Source of the DNA: Imperialibacter roseus
GTDB taxonomy: Bacteria; Bacteroidota; Bacteroidia; Cytophagales; Cyclobacteriaceae
Direction: 5' to 3'
NCBI RefSeq assembly: GCF_032999765.1
Contig: NZ_CP136051.1
Span: 4,316,417-4,380,416, forward strand
DNA: 64,000 nt
Shown: positions 17,745 through 24,520 of the stretch, one piece after another
How the letters are laid out: each line of letters begins with the position of its first letter
Numbering within the stretch: position 1 is the stretch's first letter
The notes under the pieces: generated by a model
What the model was told of the DNA's origin: nothing
Seen by the model: only the letters and a program-made list of their open reading frames with translations
The model's database searches: none
Made by a program: the position numbers and the translations under genes

Positions 17745-19115
17745 TTACCTTAGCTCGCTAATGATTTGCTCTATTGTGAATGTTTTTTGCTCCCCCGACT
17801 GAAGGTTTTTAAGCCCAAATTCACCTGAGGCGAACTCCGACTCTCCGGCCATGAGCAGAAAGGGAATGCCCTTGCTTTCGGCATAGGTAAACTGCTTTTT
17901 CAGCTTGGCCGACTCTGGGTAAAGTTCGGCTGCAATGCCACCTTCTCTTAGCTTTCCAAGAACTGCCAGCGCCTTCATTGCCGAGGCCGGGTCAAAATTA
18001 GCGATAAGCACTTTGGATGTGCGCAGCGATTCTGCAGGAAACAAATTCAGTTCGTCGAGCACATCGTAAATACGATCAATACCGAAAGAGATGCCGACAC
18101 CAGAAACGTTGGGCAAACCGAACATGCCAGTGAGGTCATCGTATCGGCCGCCGCCGCAAATGCTTCCCATTTGCACGGAGGTGGGTTTCACTTCAAAAAT
18201 GCAACCTGTGTAGTAGCTAAGGCCACGGGCCAGTGTTGGGTCTATGGCAAGTTGATCCACCTTTACCCCAAAGCCTTCCACCATTGCCATTACCTCTTTC
18301 AACTCTGCGACGCCAACCATACCGACATCACTGCGAGCCAATAGCTTTTCAAGGTCGGCAATGATGGCAGCATTAGACCCGGTAAGCTGCAAAAATGGCT
18401 GTAGTTTTTTGGCCACGTCGTCACCAAACCCTCTTTCCTTTAGCTCCTCGAATACTTTCTCCTCCCCTATTTTATCCAGCTTATCGATGGCTACACACAG
18501 GGGCCCTTCTTTGCCAGGGGCCCCCATCAGTTCGGCGATGCCGCTCAGTATCTTCCGGTTGTTGAGTTTGATAGAATAATCGGCCAGCCCCAGCTTTTCA
18601 AACACCTCCCTGATCATCAGCACAATTTCCGCTTCGCACAGGAGGCTGTTGGTACCCACCACGTCGGCATCGCACTGGAAAAACTCCCGGTAGCGGCCTT
18701 TTTGCGGCCTATCGGCTCGCCACACAGGCTGTATCTGGTATCGCTTGAATGGAAAGTTGTGCAGGTGCTGGTTCATCACCACATAGCGGGCAAAAGGTAC
18801 CGTGAGGTCGTAGCGAAGGCCTTTTTCGGAGATTTCTGGTGTGATGGATTTGGAGTTTCGCTCCGACAAGTTAGCATCAGAAGCATTTTTCATAAAGTCA
18901 CCAGAATTCAAAATCTTAAACAGCAGCTGATCTCCCTCCTCGCCATACTTACCGGTAAGCGTAGCCAGGTTTTCAATTGCGGGCGTTTCCAAAGGCTGAA
19001 AGCCAAATTTTTCGAAGACCGTTCGGATGATGCCGAAAAGGTAATTCCTCCTCGACATTTGAACGGGTCCAAAATCCCTTGTTCCTCTCGCTAAACCTGG
19101 TTTTTGTGCAGCCAT
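17745..19115 (-). CDS. hisS: histidyl-tRNA synthetase
   Basis: Class II aminoacyl-tRNA synthetase charging tRNA-His (456 aa). Motif 2 (YREFFQCDADVVG), the HisA box LARGLSYYTGCIFEV and motif 3 with GGGRYDDL and GVGISFGIDRIY are all present, plus a C-terminal anticodon-binding domain from about 365. The N-terminal start GLARGTRDFGP is canonical. First gene of a leftward group; -7 element TAGTTTTG (19139-19132) lies 17 bases before the ATG. Confidence 0.97.
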   Translation of the reverse strand: MAAQKPGLARGTRDFGPVQMSRRNYLFGIIRTVFEKFGFQPLETPAIENLATLTGKYGEEGDQLLFKILNSGDFMKNASDANLSERNSKSITPEISEKGLRYDLTVPFARYVVMNQHLHNFPFKRYQIQPVWRADRPQKGRYREFFQCDADVVGTNSLLCEAEIVLMIREVFEKLGLADYSIKLNNRKILSGIAELMGAPGKEGPLCVAIDKLDKIGEEKVFEELKERGFGDDVAKKLQPFLQLTGSNAAIIADLEKLLARSDVGMVGVAELKEVMAMVEGFGVKVDQLAIDPTLARGLSYYTGCIFEVKPTSVQMGSICGGGRYDDLTGMFGLPNVSGVGISFGIDRIYDVLDELNLFPAESLRTSKVLIANFDPASAMKALAVLGKLREGGIAAELYPESAKLKKQFTYAESKGIPFLLMAGESEFASGEFGLKNLQSGEQKTFTIEQIISELR

Positions 19116-19131
19116 TACTCCTGTTTTGCGG

Positions 19132-19139
19132 CAAAACTA
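19132..19139 (-). promoter_or_regulatory. -7 element before hisS
   Basis: TAGTTTTG on the minus strand matches TAnnTTTG. It lies 17 bases before the hisS ATG, which would give a very short leader. No good -33 at 19 bp, so moderate confidence only. Confidence 0.4.
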
Positions 19140-19214
19140 CGAATTAGTCGATGGAATTACCCTAAAGCTTTGTGATTTATAGCGTTGGGAGTTATGAATT
19201 TGAAAGTAAACCAC

Positions 19215-19222
19215 TATATTTG
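19215..19222 (+). promoter_or_regulatory. -7 element before the Lys/Ala-rich protein
   Basis: TATATTTG matches TAnnTTTG, 29 bases before the ATG at 19251. It argues for that ATG rather than an in-frame start at 19185 that would lie upstream of the promoter. Confidence 0.55.
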
Positions 19223-19250
19223 CGCTCCATTTCGAAAAATATTGAACCTC

Positions 19251-19595
19251 ATGGGAGTTACAAGATTAAAACGCAAGGGTCGTAAAAATAGAAACGTATC
19301 AGCTTCAAGGCAGTTTTCTATCAAGCATTTGACTGCAACACCCGTTATAAAAAATGTTGACTTAGAAGAGTTGAAGAAGCAATTCACTGCTCCTAAGCCA
19401 GAAGCTAAGAAGGAAACACCAGCACCTAAAGCTGAAGCTCCCGTAGCTAAAGCTGATGCACCCGCTACAGAAGCTCCGGCAGCTGAGGCACCTGCAAAAG
19501 AAGCTAAAAAGCCTGCTGCAAAGAAAGCCGCTGCTCCTAAGAAAGAAGCTGCACCCAAAGCAAAAGCTGCGAAGAAAGACAAGGACGCTGAGTAA
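19251..19595 (+). CDS. small basic Lys/Ala-rich protein of unknown function
   Basis: A 114-aa, very basic protein. Residues 1-45 are ordered-looking and rich in Lys/Arg (MGVTRLKRKGRKNRNVSASR, then IKHLTATPVIKNVDLEELKK); the rest is a low-complexity run of Ala, Pro, Lys and Glu resembling histone H1 or nucleolin-like tails. The basic head suggests RNA or DNA binding, possibly the ribosome; inference only. The start is fixed by the promoter at 19215-19222. It stands alone between hisS (divergent) and a terminator, so it is probably an abundant single-gene transcript. Confidence 0.72.
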   Translation: MGVTRLKRKGRKNRNVSASRQFSIKHLTATPVIKNVDLEELKKQFTAPKPEAKKETPAPKAEAPVAKADAPATEAPAAEAPAKEAKKPAAKKAAAPKKEAAPKAKAAKKDKDAE

Positions 19596-19616
19596 ATCAC
19601 TCGGTTTAACTATATA

Positions 19617-19648
19617 AAAAAGCCCTGCTTGCAAAAGTGGGGCTTTTT
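19617..19648 (+). terminator. rho-independent terminator
   Basis: AAAAAGCCC / GGGCTTTTT, 9-bp arms with a 14-base loop, ending in a T run. It follows the Lys/Ala-rich gene; reversed, it could also end the decarboxylase transcript. Confidence 0.85.
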
Positions 19649-19689
19649 GTGTTAAGCAAGCCCGTCGCTTCCCTTCCGTTAATTATACG

Positions 19690-21630
19690 CTACACTGCCA
19701 GCGGACTCGCAATAAGTGATTCGGCTATTTTGGTAGCCTTAAGCACGAGAAATTTCACAAAGTCATCGAGGTATTCGGCATCAACCGCTTTGGACTGCTC
19801 AAGCCAGGGATTCATGACGACCGAACGTAAGATGAAAAGCCCTTCACGCAAATACTCTTCTTTCGTAAAACCATAGCTGATCAGAATATCGCCGACTGAC
19901 TCCCAGGAATACTGCTCACACCTGATTTGAGTTCTCGAAACAAAAAAAGCATGATCGTAAGGCATGAGGTGGCGCTTGTCCTCCGTTCTCAACGAGAAGG
20001 TTTCGTAAACTCCTCTATTTATGGTATTATTTTCCTTTAATGATGCCCCATTCAGCAGCACCAAATAGCAGACAACGTTTGTGTCGGGTTGGGTCAACGT
20101 TCGTATCGTTAACCTGGTGTTCTTAAACTGAGCTTCGTTAATTAACTGGTAGAGTCGCTGGGCTCCTGCCAATGACTGCCTGATGATTTTTCCATGGCCG
20201 TGTCGGTGAAGCGGGATCGTTCTGTGCGTTAACCAGGTCGCCAGGGCGGCGGCTCCCGGCTTGGATCCTTCAATGATATAGGGACCAATGGCTTCATCCA
20301 ATACCCTGGTATCGAAAAAATTGGCGCTTGTCTGGTCGAGGATATAAGGCGCCTTTTGCCTTGCATAAAGTACGCTCCGCTTATCTTTAAAATTGATTAC
20401 ACCAGAGGGGTACGGGATGTATCCCAGCTTATGAGGATCGATTGTGACCGAATCTGCCAAATGAATAAATTCTATATCCTCGTTTTCAAACGCCTCTTTC
20501 CCAGCACCATCTGATTGCTCAGGGGCGTCTATGTAAAGGGTTCGCAAGTAGCCTCCCCAGGCTGCATCGGCATGAAGCCAAAACGATTTACATTTCTCCT
20601 TTTCGTACTTTTTCCTTGTCTTTTCGATATCCACCAGGGGATCGACTGCTCCTTCCTCAGTTGTGCCCATAATGCCTACCACGGCCACAATTGTTTGTGA
20701 AGCACTCATGCCCAGTATGGCCTCTTCAAGTTTTGGAATCGAAAGTCTGAAATTGTTGTCGACAGGCATAGGAATCACCTGGTCGTCGCCAAAGCCGAGC
20801 AGGTTGGCAATTTTCCGGATACTGTAGTGAGCAGCTTCCGAAACCAGAATAACTGGTTCCACCCCGACATCCCGGTAAAGCCCCACCCCTTTTTTACCAA
20901 CGTTGTACCTGCTGGATTGAAAAGAATCCTCCAACCATTGATGAGCGTCGTCTGACTTACACTGTGCTGCCAGTCGTTCCGGGATATTCAGCCGTTCATC
21001 GAGTGTGAGGTTGAGCAGTGTAGCAACAGGCACTTCCCTGATGTCCTTCGAGTCTCCATTGGGTAACCCCACCTGGAATGCGATAGATTCCTCCCGGCAA
21101 AGTTCAGCCACCATCACGGGAATCCACTGCGTTTGCCGGGCCAACCAAAGCGCCTCCATATTGGCAATGGTGCCGCCAGAAGTAATATGAGACCAGCTTT
21201 TGTCTGTATCGTAGCCCAGCATGCCTGCAATCATTTTGCCGGCTTCTATTTCCAGTTTTACTGTTACCGGGGCTGCCTCATCTGACACATTGTTGGGATT
21301 GTACAACATACCAGCAAAATAGCCCATGATCCCTGGCATACTTGTTTCCGATATCATATGCGCCAGGTAGCGGGGAGAGTAAAAGGGATAGTCAGCTTTT
21401 AGCTGATTGAGGACAAAGTCGAGCTCGTTGCTCAATTTATCAAACCAAACGTCGTGCGAGCGTCGCTGCGCCCGGCCGAGAATAAGCGGGTCTTCCGGAA
21501 AATAATTCTTTCTCCAGTGGGCATAGTCCTGAAAAATGTAGTTGATAACTTCCTGCCATACCCCCGCCTGCTCTGACTTTGGCCCCAGAAACCAGGCACC
21601 CATTGGTAGCTCTTCTTCTCCCTTCCACAT
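19690..21630 (-). CDS. group II pyridoxal-phosphate decarboxylase
   Basis: 646 aa, PLP-dependent amino acid decarboxylase (glutamate/tyrosine/aromatic type). Seen: THITSGGTIANMEALWLARQ-like PLP phosphate site (HITSGGTIANMEAL), SEAAHYSIRK with the cofactor-stacking His, HADAAWGGY with the PLP-nitrogen Asp, and TIDPHKLGYIPY with the PLP-lysine. It is longer than GadB (466) because of an N-terminal extension of about 100 residues. The substrate cannot be told. It starts divergently from the flavin-barrel gene; the shared 184-base region holds the Rrf2-type palindrome and a TGACT-TT-AGTCA inverted repeat (21688-21699). Confidence 0.9.
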   Translation of the reverse strand: MWKGEEELPMGAWFLGPKSEQAGVWQEVINYIFQDYAHWRKNYFPEDPLILGRAQRRSHDVWFDKLSNELDFVLNQLKADYPFYSPRYLAHMISETSMPGIMGYFAGMLYNPNNVSDEAAPVTVKLEIEAGKMIAGMLGYDTDKSWSHITSGGTIANMEALWLARQTQWIPVMVAELCREESIAFQVGLPNGDSKDIREVPVATLLNLTLDERLNIPERLAAQCKSDDAHQWLEDSFQSSRYNVGKKGVGLYRDVGVEPVILVSEAAHYSIRKIANLLGFGDDQVIPMPVDNNFRLSIPKLEEAILGMSASQTIVAVVGIMGTTEEGAVDPLVDIEKTRKKYEKEKCKSFWLHADAAWGGYLRTLYIDAPEQSDGAGKEAFENEDIEFIHLADSVTIDPHKLGYIPYPSGVINFKDKRSVLYARQKAPYILDQTSANFFDTRVLDEAIGPYIIEGSKPGAAALATWLTHRTIPLHRHGHGKIIRQSLAGAQRLYQLINEAQFKNTRLTIRTLTQPDTNVVCYLVLLNGASLKENNTINRGVYETFSLRTEDKRHLMPYDHAFFVSRTQIRCEQYSWESVGDILISYGFTKEEYLREGLFILRSVVMNPWLEQSKAVDAEYLDDFVKFLVLKATKIAESLIASPLAV

Positions 21631-21687
21631 AAGTTATGTTTTTTCTTTTTACTATCTAAAGCTAGAAATACACCACCGCCCACCCTA

Positions 21688-21699
21688 TGACTTTAGTCA
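21688..21699. repeat. small inverted repeat in the divergent promoter region
   Basis: TGACT-TT-AGTCA, perfect 5-bp arms, 58 bases before the decarboxylase start and 41 before the 26-bp palindrome. It could be an operator for the leftward gene; no regulator can be named. Confidence 0.4.
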
Positions 21700-21739
21700 G
21701 GTTCGATGAACACTTTTGCCATCATTTCTAATAAATCTA

Positions 21740-21765
21740 AATAAAAGACTTTTTAATCTTTTATT
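21740..21765. promoter_or_regulatory. operator palindrome, copy 1 (before the flavin-barrel gene)
   Basis: A 26-bp palindromic sequence with outer arms ATAAAAGA / TCTTTTAT around CTTTTTAA. All 26 bases recur at 24354-24379 before nrdJ. It ends four bases before a -7 box and covers the -33 region, so a bound protein would block or contact RNA polymerase. The likely ligand is the Rrf2 regulator encoded at 23700. Confidence 0.85.
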
Positions 21766-21769
21766 GTTT

Positions 21770-21777
21770 TACATTTG
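21770..21777 (+). promoter_or_regulatory. -7 element of the flavin-barrel gene
   Basis: TACATTTG fits TAnnTTTG; it lies 38 bases before the ATG at 21815. The -33 position falls inside the palindrome and lacks a TTG, which suits a promoter that depends on or is controlled by a regulator. Confidence 0.7.
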
Positions 21778-21814
21778 CCGAACCATTGCTAAATAACTCA
21801 AATACTATCTCCCC

Positions 21815-23647
21815 ATGGACAATTCACCCCAGCACAGTTTTCATATCCCCGTTATGGGATTGGCTTACACCATTGATTCGCCAATAAAAGTGGCCCGGTT
21901 TGGTATATCCTCAGTGATGTCCATCATTGAGGACAATCTGATCGAGAAAATGAGGAGCTATTACTATGGGAAAATAAACGAGCCCTATCTGCCGATTTCC
22001 ACTCATGAAGAAGATTACAGGGCTAAGCGTATCACCGACTACCTCAACCTTGTGAACCGAATTGTGTGCCAGCAGGTAGAAACCCTCCGAAATTCAACTT
22101 TTGAGGCGGGGTCAGAGATTGTCAAGTACTTCGAAATGCTCCCTGACGGCAACAAGGTCAAACAGCTATTTCAGCTCATAAATGAACTACAGGACCGGGA
22201 GGAACAGGAGCAACTCCAGAAGTACTTAAAAAGTCAGATCCAGCCGGGAAGTATCGATGTGAACATAATGACTAAGGTTGACAAAGTGAACACGGATGCC
22301 TTTGGTAAGCCGATAGAAGATGGATCGGATGCCCTTACCGCCCTCAGGGGGTATGTAAATAGTGATCTGGTCAACTCCTCTGTCGTGTTATCGGCGGGTA
22401 TGAACCCCCGCCTGTTCAACTATATGGAAAAGCTGCATCAATTGGCCGCAAAGGGTTGGGGCGATTTTGAAAAGAAAATAGTTATTAAGGTAAGCGACTA
22501 CAGATCGGCCCTGATTCAGGGCAAGTACCTGGCCAAGAAGGGCCTCTGGGTTAGTGAGTTCAGGATAGAGTCGGGGCTTAACTGCGGAGGACATGCTTTT
22601 GCTACTGACGGCCTCCTGCTGGGGCCAATTCTGAACGAGTTCAAAAACAAAAGAGCAGAATTGCGTATCGAACTATTTGAAATATACAACAGAGCACTCC
22701 AGGAAAAAGGCCTCCGCACCTATAATGAAGCTCACCCAATAAAAATCACAGTGCAGGGAGGCATAGGCACTTATGAGGAAGATCAGTTTCTCAGAAGGTT
22801 TATGGGAATGGACAGCACCGGCTGGGGCACACCATTTTTACTTGTACCAGAGGCCACCACCGTAGACGACAAGACGTTGCAGTTGCTGGCTAAAGCAGGG
22901 CAAGATGACCTCAAACTAAGCAAAAACTCCCCTCTCGGTGTGCGCTTTCATTACCTGAAAGGAACCAGTTCGGATGAGGAAAAACTTAATCGAATTAAAA
23001 AAGGTCGGCCCGGCAGTCCCTGCACAGAAAAATACCTCGTTTCCAATACCGAGTTTACCAAAGAGCCAATTTGTACTGCCTCCTACAAATACCAGAAATT
23101 AAAGGTAAAACAGTTGCAGGGGATGGAGCTCCCAGAAGATCAATACCAGCAGCAATTAAGCAATGTGCTCGATAAAGAATGTCTGTGCATCGGATTGAGC
23201 AATTCAGCGGTACACACTTACCAACTCAAGCCATTCAAAAAACTGGAGGCAGTTACTATTTGCCCGGGCCCAAACATTGTCAATTTTTCAGCAACATTGT
23301 CTCTTCAAGCTATGGTCGATCACATTTATGGCAGGGCCAATGTGATCTCCAACCCGCAAAGGCACCATATGTTTATCAGGGAACTACAGCTCTATATCGA
23401 TCACCTGAAAGAATCGATGGAATTCAATAGCGGCGAGGTGGCTAGTAAAAAGGACAAATACCTCAAAACATTCCATGACAACTTGCTGGACGGCATAGCC
23501 TACTACAGGCATATTGTAGTCGACATCGCCCATGGTATCGAAGAGCTGAAATATCGGTTTCTAGACTCGCTTGAAAAAGAAGAACACAAACTTCGGTCGT
23601 TGTACGAAAACTACGTTAGCCATACAAATTCTCTTGAGGCAGTATAA
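21815..23647 (+). CDS. nitronate-monooxygenase-like flavin-barrel protein with extra Cys residues
   Basis: 610 aa, function unknown. Parts match the FMN TIM barrel of nitronate monooxygenases: N-terminal IPVMGLAYTIDSPIKVARFG (like the PIxxxMxxxVStpeLaaAV opening), IVIKVSDYRSALIQGKYLAKKG, NCGGHAFATDG with Gly-Gly-His260 (like EAGGHxG, where the His is near FMN), and VQGGIGTYE (314-320) then GWGTPFLLVPEATT (like the phosphate-binding GGI and the GTxFl..pE end). The order of motifs is right, but there is a 150-residue helical insertion (about 55-200) and a C-terminal domain with Cys403, 420, 456, 458 and 483 that could hold an Fe-S cluster. It is co-directional with the Rrf2 gene 52 bases later and shares its operator with nrdJ. 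Homology to the barrel is my inference from motifs; the reaction is unknown. Confidence 0.7.
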   Translation: MDNSPQHSFHIPVMGLAYTIDSPIKVARFGISSVMSIIEDNLIEKMRSYYYGKINEPYLPISTHEEDYRAKRITDYLNLVNRIVCQQVETLRNSTFEAGSEIVKYFEMLPDGNKVKQLFQLINELQDREEQEQLQKYLKSQIQPGSIDVNIMTKVDKVNTDAFGKPIEDGSDALTALRGYVNSDLVNSSVVLSAGMNPRLFNYMEKLHQLAAKGWGDFEKKIVIKVSDYRSALIQGKYLAKKGLWVSEFRIESGLNCGGHAFATDGLLLGPILNEFKNKRAELRIELFEIYNRALQEKGLRTYNEAHPIKITVQGGIGTYEEDQFLRRFMGMDSTGWGTPFLLVPEATTVDDKTLQLLAKAGQDDLKLSKNSPLGVRFHYLKGTSSDEEKLNRIKKGRPGSPCTEKYLVSNTEFTKEPICTASYKYQKLKVKQLQGMELPEDQYQQQLSNVLDKECLCIGLSNSAVHTYQLKPFKKLEAVTICPGPNIVNFSATLSLQAMVDHIYGRANVISNPQRHHMFIRELQLYIDHLKESMEFNSGEVASKKDKYLKTFHDNLLDGIAYYRHIVVDIAHGIEELKYRFLDSLEKEEHKLRSLYENYVSHTNSLEAV

Positions 23648-23699
23648 AGCACCACATGAGCCCCTTGCAGAAGACTCGGGGGCGACATAACTTACGGAC

Positions 23700-24146
23700 A
23701 TGTTTTCAAAAGCCTGCGAATATGCCGTAAGAGCGGTCATGTACATTGCCATCAAAAGCGCTAAAGGGCTGAAACCGGGCTTCAAAGAAATCGCCAGGGA
23801 AATTGACGCCCCGGATCCGTTTGTTGGTAAAATCTTGCAACAGCTGGTCAGGGAAGGTATCATATCTTCCAATAAAGGCCCGAACGGCGGGTTTTATCTT
23901 CACCCCGAAGGCAAGCCTGTGCCACTGATGGACATTGTGAGGGTAATTGATGGCAAGGAGGTGTTCAGCCTCTGCGTGCTTGGGCTGAAGGACTGCTCGG
24001 ACAAATTCCCATGCCCTATTCATCACGATGTAAAAGCCTTCCGGGATAAATTGAAGGAAAGCATGCAAAACCAGCACGTTCAGGATCTTGTGAAAAAAAT
24101 AGAGCAAGGCAAAGTGTTTCTTAAAAACCATAGCATTAACAGCTAG
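23700..24146 (+). CDS. Rrf2-family Fe-S transcriptional regulator
   Basis: 148 aa, winged-helix dimer. N-terminal MFSKACEYAVRAVMYIA, recognition region FKEIAREIDAPDPFVGKILQQLVREG, and the wing NKGPNGGFYL are typical. The cluster ligands are visible: Cys92-x6-Cys99-x5-Cys105, with His108 three residues later, close to IscR/NsrR spacing, so it should bind an iron-sulfur cluster and sense NO, oxygen or cluster supply. It lies 52 bases after the flavin-barrel gene (one transcript likely) and 375 before nrdJ. The shared palindrome before both is the obvious candidate site, which would make it autoregulated. Confidence 0.9.
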   Translation: MFSKACEYAVRAVMYIAIKSAKGLKPGFKEIAREIDAPDPFVGKILQQLVREGIISSNKGPNGGFYLHPEGKPVPLMDIVRVIDGKEVFSLCVLGLKDCSDKFPCPIHHDVKAFRDKLKESMQNQHVQDLVKKIEQGKVFLKNHSINS

Positions 24147-24353
24147 AGAAGATTTGCGCAGCGGTGCACCTCGAAGCATTTGCAACTATTTTACCCCTCT
24201 CCTGAAACAATCTCTTCTGCTTACAAAGGCGAATCTATTGGAACCAGATGCGCTTTTTGAAAAGAACTGGCTCAAGACCCCAAAGGCTAACTTTTTCAGG
24301 CTCCTACACTCACCTTTCATCTACACGAAATAAGCTCAAGCAAAAGGTAATTT
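24147..24353. other. intergenic region before the nrdJ promoter
   Basis: About 200 bases without a supported gene. I looked for a cobalamin riboswitch here because nrdJ needs B12 and saw no B12-box-like sequence. Nothing else recognised. Confidence 0.5.
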
Positions 24354-24379
24354 AATAAAAGACTTTTTAATCTTTTATT
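24354..24379. promoter_or_regulatory. operator palindrome, copy 2 (before nrdJ)
   Basis: Identical over 26 bases to the one at 21740-21765: arms ATAAAAGA / TCTTTTAT around CTTTTTAA. It ends two bases before the -7 box, at nearly the same place as in copy 1. This conservation in two different promoters means selection, not chance. Confidence 0.85.
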
Positions 24380-24381
24380 AA

Positions 24382-24389
24382 TATATTTG
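24382..24389 (+). promoter_or_regulatory. -7 element of nrdJ
   Basis: TATATTTG fits TAnnTTTG; transcription would start near 24396. It lies 33 bases before a TTG at 24422 and 132 before the ATG at 24521, the two possible starts of nrdJ. Confidence 0.7.
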
Positions 24390-24520
24390 TTGAGCAGACG
24401 AAATCCTCAGAGGCTAGTCAGTTGGAAGGCCTTTGTGCATTTCAGAATGACGCTGCAACTCAGCCTTTGCAGGTATGGGCGGCAGTTGACCAATATTATC
24501 TACCCAGAACAAAGAAAGGC

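Noticed and set aside
19185-19250. Longer N-terminus of the Lys/Ala-rich protein
   Set aside because: The -7 promoter box lies inside this stretch, so it cannot be translated from that transcript.
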